From NCBI GenBank assembly GCA_002451465.1, contig DKCJ01000015.1:101536-165535 (forward strand): DNA of 64,000 bases, read 5' to 3'. Source of the stretch: Caryophanales bacterium UBA6877 (GTDB lineage: Bacteria; Bacillota_I; Bacilli_A; RFN20; CAG-826). The notes below the pieces were generated by a model. The model did no database searches. It saw only the letters and a list, made by a program, of their open reading frames with translations, and was not told the DNA's origin. This document shows positions 54,783 through 62,815 of the stretch, piece after piece; the first letter of the stretch is position 1; every line of letters begins with the position of its first letter. The position numbers and the translations under genes were made by a program.

Positions 54783-55478
54783 ATGAATTACGGGATTATT
54801 TTGCTAGGTGGAGAAAGTTTAAGGACTTCCACCTATTTACCTAAGCAATATTTTATTATTAAAGGAAAAGAAGTTTTTCTTTACTCTTTTGAAATATTTT
54901 TAAAAAATCCTAATATCCATAAAATATTACTTGTAGCAAACGAAGAATATGTAGATTTTGTTCGTATAAAACTACTTAATTATAAAACTAATAAAGAAAT
55001 AAATGTTATTAAAGGCGGCTATAACCGACAAGATTCATCTTTTCTTGCTCTAAACTATATTAAAACCCATGAGAATGATTTAAATTCAATAAATGTGTTT
55101 ATTCACGATGCTGCTCGACCATTATTAACAACAAAAGTTTTAAATTCGATAATAGAGGCATCAAAAACACATCCTGCTATTACAACATATTTTCCAATTT
55201 ATGATTCTCTTTGTACATCAAAAAACTTAAATACAATTGATGGTTATAGAATAAGAAAAGAAACTTTTTCAATCCAAACTCCACAAGCCTTTAATTTTAA
55301 TTTAATTTATAATGCTCATATAAAAGCCATTAATGAAAAGTGGCAAAATATCAATGATGATAGCGTATTAATTAAAAAATCTGGTAAGGAAGTTTATTTA
55401 GTACTTGGAGATAGATTAAATTTTAAAATCACAACCTTAGATGACTTATTTCTTATTAATAGAATAATTGGAGACTAA
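54783..55478 (+). CDS. ispD: 2-C-methyl-D-erythritol 4-phosphate cytidylyltransferase-like (IspD family)
   Basis: A 231-residue nucleotidyltransferase of the IspD/TarI family with PKQYF, ANEEYVDFV, GGYNRQDS, the invariant HDAARPL and a late QTPQAF. The N-terminal nucleotide loop reads LLGGESLR instead of the usual AAGxGxR. It transfers CMP to methylerythritol phosphate in the MEP pathway. A ribitol-phosphate cytidylyltransferase cannot be excluded, but ispF at 62.3 kb supports IspD. No ribosome site is present; it is coupled to the HAD gene stop two bases upstream. Confidence 0.8.
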   Translation: MNYGIILLGGESLRTSTYLPKQYFIIKGKEVFLYSFEIFLKNPNIHKILLVANEEYVDFVRIKLLNYKTNKEINVIKGGYNRQDSSFLALNYIKTHENDLNSINVFIHDAARPLLTTKVLNSIIEASKTHPAITTYFPIYDSLCTSKNLNTIDGYRIRKETFSIQTPQAFNFNLIYNAHIKAINEKWQNINDDSVLIKKSGKEVYLVLGDRLNFKITTLDDLFLINRIIGD

Positions 55479-55483
55479 TAAAA

Positions 55484-55867
55484 ATGGATGACATAAAAGT
55501 TGGAGACATCATAGAAGGAATTGTTACTTCTATTAAAAAATATGGTGCATTTTTATCTTTTGAAAATGGCTATATTGGTTTATTACATATTAGCGAAATT
55601 TCTGGTAAATTCATCGCAAATATCTTTAATTACTTTGAAATCGGGGATAAAATAAAAGTTAGGGTTAAATCAATTGATGTAGATTCGAAGCATTTAAGCG
55701 TTTCCATGATTGATTTACCACGAGATTTAAATCATTTAAAGATAGGTCATAAAAAAGAAAGTGCTTATAATTCAATTAAAAATATTGATTTTTCAAAACT
55801 AGATAAAGCACTTCCAAAAATGATTGAACTTGAATTAGAAAGAGAAAAGAAAGAAGAGAGGAAATAA
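55484..55867 (+). CDS. S1-domain RNA-binding protein (YugI/CvfD-like)
   Basis: A 127-residue protein with one S1 domain in the first ~75 residues (VGDIIEGIVTSIKKYGAFLSF, GLLHISEI, VRVKSIDVDSKHLSVSM) and a charged tail. Relatives of this size bind the ribosome or mRNA and affect translation or virulence gene expression. It lies five bases after ispD and two before pgi, and is presumably in the same transcript. Confidence 0.87.
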   Translation: MDDIKVGDIIEGIVTSIKKYGAFLSFENGYIGLLHISEISGKFIANIFNYFEIGDKIKVRVKSIDVDSKHLSVSMIDLPRDLNHLKIGHKKESAYNSIKNIDFSKLDKALPKMIELELEREKKEERK

Positions 55868-55869
55868 TT

Positions 55870-57156
55870 ATGATTAAAGTAGGATTTGATTATGTTTCTG
55901 AAAAAAAGAAAGCTAATCTTAAAGACTATCAAGAAGTTGTGAAAACTATTCACAAAGAAATTTTTGAAAAAACTGGTCTTGGTAATGATTTTTTAGGTTG
56001 GGTTGATTATGAAAAACATTACGACAAAGATGAAGTTGAAAGAATCATTAAAAAGGCTAAAGAATTCCGTGAAAATTACAACACTTTAGTTGTTTGTGGA
56101 ATTGGCGGAAGTTATCTTGGTGCAAGAGCTGTAATCGAGGCTTTAAATGGTTTACATTCAGAAGATAAAATGGATATTGTCTATCTTGGAAATACCTTAG
56201 GACCAAACTATATTTCTCAAACCATGAAATATTTAAAAACAAGAAATTATGCTGTTTGTGTAATTTCTAAATCTGGAACAACAACTGAAACTTCAATTGG
56301 TTTTAGACTTTTAAAAAATGATCTTGAAAATAAATATGGAAAAGAAGAAGCAAGAAAGAGAATTGTTGCTGTTACAGATAGAGCTAAAGGCGCTTTAAAA
56401 ACACTTGCAACTAATGAAGGATATGAATGCTATGTTCTTCCAGATGATATTGGCGGAAGATATAGTGTAATTACTCCAGTTGGTTTATTCCCTATTGCTT
56501 GTGCAGGAATCGATGTTAAGGCCTTCTTAGAAGGATATTTTGAAGGTCAAAGAGAATATGATAATCCTGATGTTTTCACAAATGAAGCATATAAATATGC
56601 TTGCCAAAGAAACTTCTTATATAAAGAAGGTTATGCAGCAGAAATGTTAATTTCATATGAACTTCAAAACAAAATGTTAGTTGAATGGTGGAAACAATTA
56701 TTTGATGAATCAGAAGGTAAGTCAAATAAGGCTTTACTTGCAACAAGTGCAACCTTTACAACTGATCTTCACTCAATGGGTCAATTTATTCAAGAAGGTA
56801 GTAAAGTTTTGTTCGAAACTATAATTTATGTTGAAAATCCAACTGATGACATCACTATTCCTTTTGACAAGGAAGATTTAGATGGTATGAACTATATTGC
56901 TGATAAAAAATTAAGTTTTGTTAATCATAAAGCTTATATTGGAACATTAAAAGCACATTCTGAAGTTGGTAACGTTCCAAATATTACCTTAACACTTGAT
57001 AAATTAGATGCTAAAAACATTGGACACTTTATGTCATTCTTTATGAATGCATGTGCAATGAGCGCATATCTTTTAGGAGTTAATCCATTTAATCAACCTG
57101 GAGTTGAAATTTATAAGAAGAATATGTTCCATCTTCTTGGCAAAAAAGGTTATTAA
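55870..57156 (+). CDS. pgi: Glucose-6-phosphate isomerase
   Basis: A 428-residue glycolytic enzyme interconverting glucose-6-phosphate and fructose-6-phosphate. GIGGSYLGARA, SKSGTTTETS, GGRYSVITPVG and HSMGQFIQEGS are family signatures, and a late LGVNPFNQPGVEIYKK segment contains the catalytic lysine region. Length matches the bacterial short form. An AGAGAGGAAA-type ribosome site precedes the ATG. Confidence 0.97.
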   Translation: MIKVGFDYVSEKKKANLKDYQEVVKTIHKEIFEKTGLGNDFLGWVDYEKHYDKDEVERIIKKAKEFRENYNTLVVCGIGGSYLGARAVIEALNGLHSEDKMDIVYLGNTLGPNYISQTMKYLKTRNYAVCVISKSGTTTETSIGFRLLKNDLENKYGKEEARKRIVAVTDRAKGALKTLATNEGYECYVLPDDIGGRYSVITPVGLFPIACAGIDVKAFLEGYFEGQREYDNPDVFTNEAYKYACQRNFLYKEGYAAEMLISYELQNKMLVEWWKQLFDESEGKSNKALLATSATFTTDLHSMGQFIQEGSKVLFETIIYVENPTDDITIPFDKEDLDGMNYIADKKLSFVNHKAYIGTLKAHSEVGNVPNITLTLDKLDAKNIGHFMSFFMNACAMSAYLLGVNPFNQPGVEIYKKNMFHLLGKKGY

Positions 57157-57166
57157 TTTTCTCCCC

Positions 57167-57191
57167 GCACCTAACAATTAAAGTTAGGTGC
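57167..57191 (+). other. Perfect hairpin downstream of pgi
   Basis: GCACCTAAC (57167-57175) pairs with GTTAGGTGC (57183-57191) around a 7-base loop, just after the pgi stop. No T-run follows on the plus strand, so it may be a weak terminator or a 3'-end stabiliser. Confidence 0.6.
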
Positions 57192-57221
57192 AGAATTATT
57201 AACTTTGCCATTCAATTTTAA

Positions 57222-57250
57222 TTGACTAATTATAACTCATTTGATATAGT
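57222..57250 (+). promoter_or_regulatory. Promoter of the five-tRNA operon
   Basis: TTGACT (57222-57227), a 17-base spacer and TATAGT (57245-57250) form a near-consensus promoter 30 bases before the first tRNA. Confidence 0.8.
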
Positions 57251-57280
57251 TAATAAGCACGCGAATATCGTGTATCGTGT

Positions 57281-57356
57281 GGATGTTTAGCTCAGTTGGG
57301 AGAGCATCGCCTTTACACGGCGGAGGTCGTGGGTTCGAGCCCCTCAGCATCCACCA
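57281..57356 (+). tRNA. tRNA-Val (UAC)
   Basis: Full cloverleaf with acceptor GGATGTT/AGCATCC, D-loop AGCTCAGTTGGGAGAGC, anticodon loop TTTACAC (anticodon TAC), T-loop TTCGAGC and encoded CCA. Confidence 0.95.
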
Positions 57357-57380
57357 ATTATTCGTGATAGAAGATTTGCT

Positions 57381-57464
57381 GGAGAGGTAGCAAAGAGGCT
57401 AAATGCGGAAGACTGTAAATCTTTTCCTTCGGGTTCGGCGGTTCGAATCCGCCCCTCTCCACCA
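57381..57464 (+). tRNA. tRNA-Tyr (GUA)
   Basis: Acceptor GGAGAGG/CCTCTCC, anticodon loop CTGTAAA (anticodon GTA), a long variable arm (class II) and T-loop TTCGAAT; CCA is encoded. Confidence 0.95.
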
Positions 57465-57473
57465 TTAATTTGT

Positions 57474-57549
57474 TGGGGTGTAGCCAAGAGGTAAGGCAAC
57501 AGACTTTGACTCTGTCATACACTGGTTCGATCCCAGTCACCCCAGCCAA
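57474..57549 (+). tRNA. tRNA-Gln (UUG)
   Basis: Acceptor TGGGGTG/CACCCCA, anticodon loop CTTTGAC (anticodon TTG), T-loop TTCGATC and encoded CCA. The weak T-A first pair is typical of tRNA-Gln. Confidence 0.95.
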
Positions 57550-57562
57550 ATTTAGTAACATG

Positions 57563-57637
57563 ATCCACTAGCTCAGTCGGTAGAGCACTTGACTTTTAAT
57601 CAAGGGGTCTGGAGTTCGAGTCTCCAGTGGATCACCA
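57563..57637 (+). tRNA. tRNA-Lys (UUU)
   Basis: Acceptor GATCCAC/GTGGATC, anticodon loop CTTTTAA (anticodon TTT), T-loop TTCGAGT and encoded CCA. Confidence 0.95.
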
Positions 57638-57652
57638 TTTAAGTTAAATGAT

Positions 57653-57740
57653 GCTCGAGTGGCGGAATAGGTAGACGCGCAGGACTTAAAATCCTGTGGC
57701 AGTTGATGCCATACCGGTTCGATTCCGGTCTCGAGCACCA
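57653..57740 (+). tRNA. tRNA-Leu (UAA)
   Basis: Acceptor GCTCGAG/CTCGAGC, anticodon loop CTTAAAA (anticodon TAA), long variable arm, T-loop TTCGATT and encoded CCA. Last gene of the cluster. Confidence 0.95.
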
Positions 57741-57753
57741 CAAAACAAAAATT

Positions 57754-57785
57754 AAAGAGCATTATAAAAAATGCTCTTTTATTTT
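57754..57785 (+). terminator. Terminator of the tRNA operon
   Basis: AAAGAGCATT (57754-57763) pairs with AATGCTCTTT (57770-57779) and is followed by TTATTTT. Confidence 0.85.
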
Positions 57786-57796
57786 AAGCATTATAT

Positions 57797-57824
57797 TTGC
57801 ATAAAATAGAGGGAAACATATAAT
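57797..57824 (+). promoter_or_regulatory. Promoter of the Nfu gene, possibly leaderless
   Basis: TTGCAT (57797-57802), a 16-base spacer and TATAAT (57819-57824) stand eight bases before the ATG at 57833. Transcription would start about two bases before the start codon. Confidence 0.6.
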
Positions 57825-57832
57825 ATATTCAT

Positions 57833-58153
57833 ATGACACATGAAGAAACTATTAAAAAAATAAACGAAACATTAGATAAAGTAAGACCATTTATTCAAAG
57901 AGATGGAGGAGATGTTGAACTCGATTCATTTGAAGATGGCATAGTTTATTTAAATTTCACAGGAGCTTGTCAAGGTTGTTCATTAATTGGAAACACACTT
58001 GAAAGTGGCGTTGAAGTAATCTTAATGGAAGAAGTTCCAGGAGTTAATGCCGTTAGACTTGCAAGTGATAAAGCAGTTATAAAAGAAGCAATTAAAATTG
58101 CCGAAGAACAAAAAGCTCGTGAAGAAGAAGAAAAGAAAAAGAATGGAAATTAA
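57833..58153 (+). CDS. NifU C-terminal-type (Nfu) Fe-S cluster carrier
   Basis: A 106-residue protein with the Nfu fold: RPFIQRDGGDVEL, VYLNFTGACQGCSL with the cluster-binding C46 and C49, then EEVPGVNAV. It carries or transfers [4Fe-4S] clusters to apo-proteins. The tail is a highly charged E/K stretch not found in most relatives. No ribosome site is seen. The terminator overlaps the stop codon. It is monocistronic. Confidence 0.92.
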   Translation: MTHEETIKKINETLDKVRPFIQRDGGDVELDSFEDGIVYLNFTGACQGCSLIGNTLESGVEVILMEEVPGVNAVRLASDKAVIKEAIKIAEEQKAREEEEKKKNGN

Positions 58154-58170
58154 CTTTCCATTCTTTTTTT
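58136..58170 (+). terminator. Terminator of the Nfu gene
   Basis: AAGAATGGAAA (58139-58149) pairs with TTTCCATTCTT (58155-58165) and runs into T residues; the left arm overlaps the last codons of the gene. Confidence 0.85.
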
Positions 58171-58178
58171 ATAATTCT

Positions 58179-58586
58179 TTATGATTCTATTATAACTGAA
58201 TAACTTTGATAAAATCCAATATTAAGAGCGTATTCACTCCTCTTTGTAGTCCAAATATCATATATAGTTTTAATATCATCTTCATTTATAATATTATTTT
58301 TATATGCACTTGTTATAATATATATTTCATTATCTTAATTAAATCTATAACTTCTTTCGTCAATTTCTCCAACTGATATCAAATGAAAAGAAGATTTATC
58401 CGACAATAGCTGTTTAACATTTGAACAACGAACATTAAAATCATTTAGTATCTCTAAAAAATTATGTTTTTTTACCGAAGAACTTTTTTGGAAGAAATAT
58501 AACATCACGGCAATTATCATTGGTTTTAGTATTACCAAAAGAAATAATTAATAACATAAAGCGCTAACTAAATTTAGTGCGCTCAT
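58179..58586 (-). pseudogene. Decayed small gene with two in-frame TAA codons
   Basis: A 136-codon frame on the minus strand starts at an ATG (58586) with a perfect GAGGAG eight bases upstream and ends at TAA (58181-58179). It is interrupted by TAA at 58550-58548 (codon 13) and at 58337-58335 (codon 84). The first part, MSALNLVSALCY then LFLLVILKPMIIAVML, looks like a membrane or signal helix. The rest is polar (VGEIDERSYRFN, then DNEIYIITSAYK). The family is not recognised. Between the stops only a 67-codon open piece remains. It fills the otherwise geneless gap between the Nfu gene and the cysQ-like gene. Confidence 0.6.
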
Positions 58587-58658
58587 ATTTTTTTCTCCTC
58601 TTTTATAATCTATCATATTTTTTAAAAAAATATATGCCATCCTTTCAAAGATTATTAC

Positions 58659-59444
58659 TTATAAAAGAAAATTTTCTTTCCTATTCATTATTACATAACC
58701 ATCAAGATTTCTAACTTCTTCTCGATTATATGTCATTTTTTCTCCATTAGGTTTTAAAACTAAGCCACCAGCTTCTTCAACAATTATTTGGAAAGCCGCA
58801 GTATCCCATTCTTTTGTCCCAGGAGTTAATCTATAAGATATTTCGCCTTTTCCTTCTGCGATATAGCAAGCCTTGACACTACTACCGAGTTTTTCTACTT
58901 TACTTATTTTGTCTTTATGTTTATTAATTAAATCTTTTTCTTCGTTAGATAAATGAAAAACACTTGTATAACAAGTTAAATCATTTAATTTATCACTAAC
59001 GTGTATCTTTTTTTGATTCCCGTCTTTTAAAAGAAAAGCTCCACTATTTTTTGTCGCATAGAAAATTTCATTTTTAACAGGAATTAATACAACACCTAAA
59101 ACAACTTCATGTTTATAAGAAAGAGCAATGTTTATTGTAAATTCATCATCGTGAGCTACAAAATCTTTTGTACCATCTAGTGGATCTATAATCCAAACGT
59201 AGTCGTTCTTTAATCTACTTCTATCATTTTTATTATAACTTTCTTCAGTTAAAAAAGCATAATTTGGAAAAGCTTTTATAAGTTCTTCTTTAATTAATTT
59301 ATCACTTGCTTTATCAGCACTTGTAACAGGTGAGTTATCATCTTTAGTTTCAACTTTAAAACCATTATGGTAAAAATCTAAAATAACTTTAGATGCGTCT
59401 TTAGCGGCTTTAATAGCAGCATTTAATTCTTTTTCGTAATTCAT
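58659..59444 (-). CDS. CysQ/inositol monophosphatase-family phosphatase
   Basis: A 261-residue Mg2+- and Li+-sensitive-type phosphatase. VTSADKASD, EES, WIIDPLDGTKDF (metal motif) and KEWDTAAFQIIVEEAGG are conserved. The DGTKDF form and the size fit CysQ-like 3'(2'),5'-bisphosphate nucleotidases better than SuhB, but inositol phosphate cannot be excluded. The ATG at 59444 is preferred to an upstream GTG, which lies within the fba terminator hairpin. It probably shares readthrough from fba. Confidence 0.87.
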   Translation of the reverse strand: MNYEKELNAAIKAAKDASKVILDFYHNGFKVETKDDNSPVTSADKASDKLIKEELIKAFPNYAFLTEESYNKNDRSRLKNDYVWIIDPLDGTKDFVAHDDEFTINIALSYKHEVVLGVVLIPVKNEIFYATKNSGAFLLKDGNQKKIHVSDKLNDLTCYTSVFHLSNEEKDLINKHKDKISKVEKLGSSVKACYIAEGKGEISYRLTPGTKEWDTAAFQIIVEEAGGLVLKPNGEKMTYNREEVRNLDGYVIMNRKENFLL

Positions 59445-59462
59445 AACCTTATTCTTTCTAAT

Positions 59463-59486
59463 AAAAAAGCTCACTTTCGTGAGCTT
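59463..59486 (-). terminator. Terminator after fba
   Basis: AAGCTCAC (59467-59474) pairs with GTGAGCTT (59479-59486) around a 4-base loop, followed on the minus strand by a T-run. It starts nine bases after the fba stop. Confidence 0.85.
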
Positions 59487-59494
59487 ATTTTATC

Positions 59495-60367
59495 TTATTC
59501 AGCTTTACCGATGCAACCAAATACTTCACAATGAGCTTTGACAACATCTTTAATTCCTTGTTTAGCTGGTCCAAGAATCTTACGAGGATCATAAACTTTA
59601 ACAGGATCGGTTGTTGCACAAATTTCTCTTACAATTTTAGCAAATGCTTGTTGACATTCGGTATTAACATTAATCTTGCAAGTTCCTCTATCAATAGCCA
59701 TTCTTAATTGGAAATCTGGAATACCACTTCCACCATGTAAGACAAGTGGGATACCAACAAGTTCATTAATTTCTTCCATTTCTTTAAAGCCTAATTTTGG
59801 TTCGCCATGATATGGTCCATGAACTGAGCCTAAAGCTGGAGCTAAACAATCAACTTTTGTAACATCAACTAACTTCTTGCACTCATTTTTATCAGCGTAT
59901 AAAACACCTTGAGAAGCAACGTTATCTTCTTGACCACCAACATGACCAAGTTCAGCTTCTACAGAAACATAGTTTTTTCTAGAATGTGCAAAATCAACAA
60001 CTTCTTTAACAATCTTAATGTTCTCTTCGAGAGGATGTTTACTAGCATCGATCATAACACTTGTAAAACCTGCTTCGATAGCTTTCTTACAAGTTTCAAA
60101 TGATTGACCATGATCAACATGTAATGCAACAGGAATTGTAATATTGTTATCTTTCATATAACCGGTAACCATACCATAAATAGTATCGAAACCACCCATA
60201 TATCTTGCAGCACCTTCAGAAACGCCTAAGATAACTGGGCACTTTAATTCTTGACATTCATCAAGAATTGCTGAAGTCCATTCAAGGTTGTTAATGTTAA
60301 ATTGACCAACTGCATAATGTCCTTCATGAGCTTTTTTTAACATCTCACACATATTTTCTAATGCCAT
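59495..60367 (-). CDS. fba: Class II fructose-bisphosphate aldolase
   Basis: A 290-residue zinc-dependent glycolytic aldolase. HVDHGQSFE carries a zinc ligand and the catalytic region, VEAELGHVGGQED and VHGPYHGEPKLGF follow, and LHGGSGIPDFQL and INVNTECQ bind the substrate phosphate. The length is typical of the Bacillus type. An AAAGGAG ribosome site lies before the ATG. It lies 41 bases after rpoE on the same strand and is probably co-transcribed with it. Confidence 0.97.
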   Translation of the reverse strand: MALENMCEMLKKAHEGHYAVGQFNINNLEWTSAILDECQELKCPVILGVSEGAARYMGGFDTIYGMVTGYMKDNNITIPVALHVDHGQSFETCKKAIEAGFTSVMIDASKHPLEENIKIVKEVVDFAHSRKNYVSVEAELGHVGGQEDNVASQGVLYADKNECKKLVDVTKVDCLAPALGSVHGPYHGEPKLGFKEMEEINELVGIPLVLHGGSGIPDFQLRMAIDRGTCKINVNTECQQAFAKIVREICATTDPVKVYDPRKILGPAKQGIKDVVKAHCEVFGCIGKAE

Positions 60368-60408
60368 ATATATTTTCTCCTTTATTAGAAATTGTAAACA
60401 ATTATAAA

Positions 60409-60810
60409 TTAATCATATGATTCTTCTGATTCTTCATCAGATTTGTCATCAGAATCTTCATCTGATTCGCCCAAAACATTTTCATCATCATCGTGTTCTT
60501 CAGAATCATAATTTGCTTTGGTTTCAGCATCCATATCTGCATAAACATCATTCATGTTGATATGAACTTTATCGTAGGTTTCTCTTTCTCTTAAACCCCA
60601 TTCATTTTCTTTTAAATCAACAAAACGACCATCAAGAGTTAAATTAGTATAAAATTGTGAAATAAGTTTTTTGCCATCTTCTTCAGATATTTCTTTTAAT
60701 TTCAATACTTCTTTATATAGATCTTGAAATTTCATTGTTAATTCTGAACCATTTTTTAATATTGAATAAGCAACATCAACCATTGATTCATTTTTATAAT
60801 TCTCAACCAT
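60409..60810 (-). CDS. rpoE: DNA-directed RNA polymerase delta subunit
   Basis: A 133-residue protein: an N-terminal HARE-HTH domain (about residues 5-75, with SMVDVAYSILK and FYTNLTLDGRFVDLKENEWGLRER) and a disordered, extremely acidic tail of D, E and S. This is the layout of the Firmicute delta factor, which raises RNA polymerase specificity and recycling. A GGAG site precedes the ATG, with TATAAT at 60834-60839 upstream on the minus strand. Confidence 0.93.
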   Translation of the reverse strand: MVENYKNESMVDVAYSILKNGSELTMKFQDLYKEVLKLKEISEEDGKKLISQFYTNLTLDGRFVDLKENEWGLRERETYDKVHINMNDVYADMDAETKANYDSEEHDDDENVLGESDEDSDDKSDEESEESYD

Positions 60811-60868
60811 AACTTCTCCTTTTTTCGGTAAATATTATACTTTAATGCAACTTAAAATACTACTTTTA

Positions 60869-62329
60869 TTATTTAAGTCTTTTTAATGTCTCATCTTTAC
60901 CTAAAATATTAATAATGTTGTACATTTCAATACCATGTTCGGAACCCGTAAGTTTAAGTCTTATTGGCATATATAAGTTTTTCCCTTTTATACCAGTTTC
61001 AGTTTGAATTTTCTTAAAAATTTGTTTTATATTATCTTGCGATAAGTCCTCAAGATTTTGAATATTTTCATTAAATTTTTGAAGAACTACCTTGCTAGTT
61101 TCAAGATTTAACATATTTTTTTCGTCATCATTAAAATTATATTTTGGATATAAAATATCGTTTAATAAATCGATAATTTCATGACCAGTAGAAATTTCTT
61201 CTTTGAAAAGTAAGGCGATATTATTTAATTCATCACTTGAATATTTTTTTAAAAAATCAACTTCCTTCACAAATGGTAAGATAAATTCAAGATATTCATC
61301 ATTACTTAAAGCTTTAATGTATTGAGAATTTGTCCATAATAAACGTTTATTATCAAACATCGAAGGTGAAGCAGATAATTTTTTAGGATCAAAAGCAGCA
61401 ATAGCTTCTTCCTTTGTAAATATTTCTTTTTCTTTATCTGTTCCAGGAATTTTAATATCAGGATTAAAACCAAGTAAAAATAAGAAATTGAAAATCGCTT
61501 TTGGTAAATATCCAAGTTTACGATATTCGCTCATAAATTGAAGAATATCATGGTCTCTTTTAGATAATTTTTTACCATTTGGATTGATGATAATCGTCAT
61601 ATGGCCAAAAACAGGAGGTTCCCAATTAAAATAACGATATACTTGAAGTTGTTTTGGTGTATTACTTAAATGTTCTTCGCCTCTTAAAACATGGGTTATT
61701 TCCATAATATGATCATCAATAACAACTGCAAAGTTATATGTAGGAATTCCATTACTTTTCATTATGACAAAATCACCAAAATCATCAGAATTAAAATTAA
61801 CTTTTCCTCTTACTAAATCTTCAAAACCTAAATCAACATGAGACTCCATCTTTAAACGAATTGAAGGTTTTCTACCTTCAGCTTTAAATTTAGCAATATC
61901 TTCTTCTGTGTATGATAAAGCTCTTCTATCATATTTGAATGATTTAACTCCATTTGAAAGTTGTTCTTCTTTCATTTGTTCTAATTCTTCAGGAGTTTCA
62001 TAGCAATAATAAGCATATCCTTTTTCAACAAGTTCATTTGCATATTTTCTATATAAATCTAATTTTTCTGTTTGACGATATGGTGCATACTTTGGATTTG
62101 GCTTTTCTGTTGATTCATCAGGAATTATCCCAAGCCAAATTAAATCGTGAAGCTGACTTTCTTCAGCTCCAGGTATATTTCGTTCAATATCAGTGTCTTC
62201 AATTCTAAAAACGAAATCACCACCATATTTTTTTGCATATAAATAATTAAATAATGCACTTCTTGCGCCACCAATATGAAGATAACCAGTTGGTGATGGT
62301 GCATATCTTACTCTTACTTTTTTATTCAT
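60869..62329 (-). CDS. gltX: Glutamyl-tRNA synthetase
   Basis: A 486-residue class I synthetase. The HIGH-type signature is in PSPTGYLHIGGARSALFNYLY, the KMSKS-type loop is KKLSKRD, and the discriminating RIEDTD and HVLRGEEH segments are present, followed by the helical anticodon-binding domain. It has full length and charges tRNA-Glu (in many Firmicutes also tRNA-Gln). It begins one base after ispF, so ychF-ispF-gltX form an operon. Confidence 0.97.
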   Translation of the reverse strand: MNKKVRVRYAPSPTGYLHIGGARSALFNYLYAKKYGGDFVFRIEDTDIERNIPGAEESQLHDLIWLGIIPDESTEKPNPKYAPYRQTEKLDLYRKYANELVEKGYAYYCYETPEELEQMKEEQLSNGVKSFKYDRRALSYTEEDIAKFKAEGRKPSIRLKMESHVDLGFEDLVRGKVNFNSDDFGDFVIMKSNGIPTYNFAVVIDDHIMEITHVLRGEEHLSNTPKQLQVYRYFNWEPPVFGHMTIIINPNGKKLSKRDHDILQFMSEYRKLGYLPKAIFNFLFLLGFNPDIKIPGTDKEKEIFTKEEAIAAFDPKKLSASPSMFDNKRLLWTNSQYIKALSNDEYLEFILPFVKEVDFLKKYSSDELNNIALLFKEEISTGHEIIDLLNDILYPKYNFNDDEKNMLNLETSKVVLQKFNENIQNLEDLSQDNIKQIFKKIQTETGIKGKNLYMPIRLKLTGSEHGIEMYNIINILGKDETLKRLK

Positions 62330-62330
62330 A

Positions 62331-62813
62331 CTACTTTGACACTCCTTCTAAAAGCACAACACTAGTTGCTTCTATTGCTTCTTCTTTTCCTATGCTATCA
62401 AAACCCTCGTTTGTCCCAGCTTTAATACTAATTTGCGTAATACTAATACCAAGAATTATTGCAATCGAACCTCTCATCATAACAAGGTATTTTTGAAGTT
62501 TTGGTTTTTCGCAAACAATAGATATATCTATATTACTAATCTTATACCCACAAGCACTAATTAATGGTTCTATTTCTTTTAAAAATTCAATGCTGTGTCT
62601 ATTTTTATTTCTTGGATCAGTGTTTGGAAACATAGTTCCAATATCACCTTTTGCTAATGCGCCTAATATTGCATCAACAAGGGAATGAATAACAACATCA
62701 CCATCACTATAAGAAGATAGCCCCATTAATGAAGGTATTGTAACACTTCCAAGTACTAATGGCTTCCCTATAACAAGGGCATGTATATCTTTACCAAAAC
62801 CAATTCTAAACAT
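62331..62813 (-). CDS. ispF: 2-C-methyl-D-erythritol 2,4-cyclodiphosphate synthase
   Basis: A 160-residue enzyme of the MEP pathway. Metal ligands D9 and H11 (GKDIHAL) and H43 (VVIHSLVDA) are visible, as are IGTMFPNTDP and the late KAGTNEGFDSIGKEEAI. It acts two steps after IspD in isoprenoid synthesis. The start follows the ychF stop by two bases, and it is coupled to gltX. Confidence 0.96.
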   Translation of the reverse strand: MFRIGFGKDIHALVIGKPLVLGSVTIPSLMGLSSYSDGDVVIHSLVDAILGALAKGDIGTMFPNTDPRNKNRHSIEFLKEIEPLISACGYKISNIDISIVCEKPKLQKYLVMMRGSIAIILGISITQISIKAGTNEGFDSIGKEEAIEATSVVLLEGVSK

Positions 62814-62815
62814 AA

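Noticed and set aside
57358..57762. Two open frames on the minus strand opposite the tRNA genes
   Set aside because: They are the complement of tRNA-Tyr, Gln, Lys and Leu; the apparent protein motifs come from conserved tRNA sequence.
58179..58586. Stop-codon recoding of the two TAA codons
   Set aside because: TAA is the ordinary stop of most genes here and no recoding signal is seen; gene decay is simpler.
58548..58586. 12-residue peptide as a free toxin or leader peptide
   Set aside because: It continues in frame into a longer, protein-like sequence after the stop, so a nonsense-mutated gene is more likely; kept only as a note.
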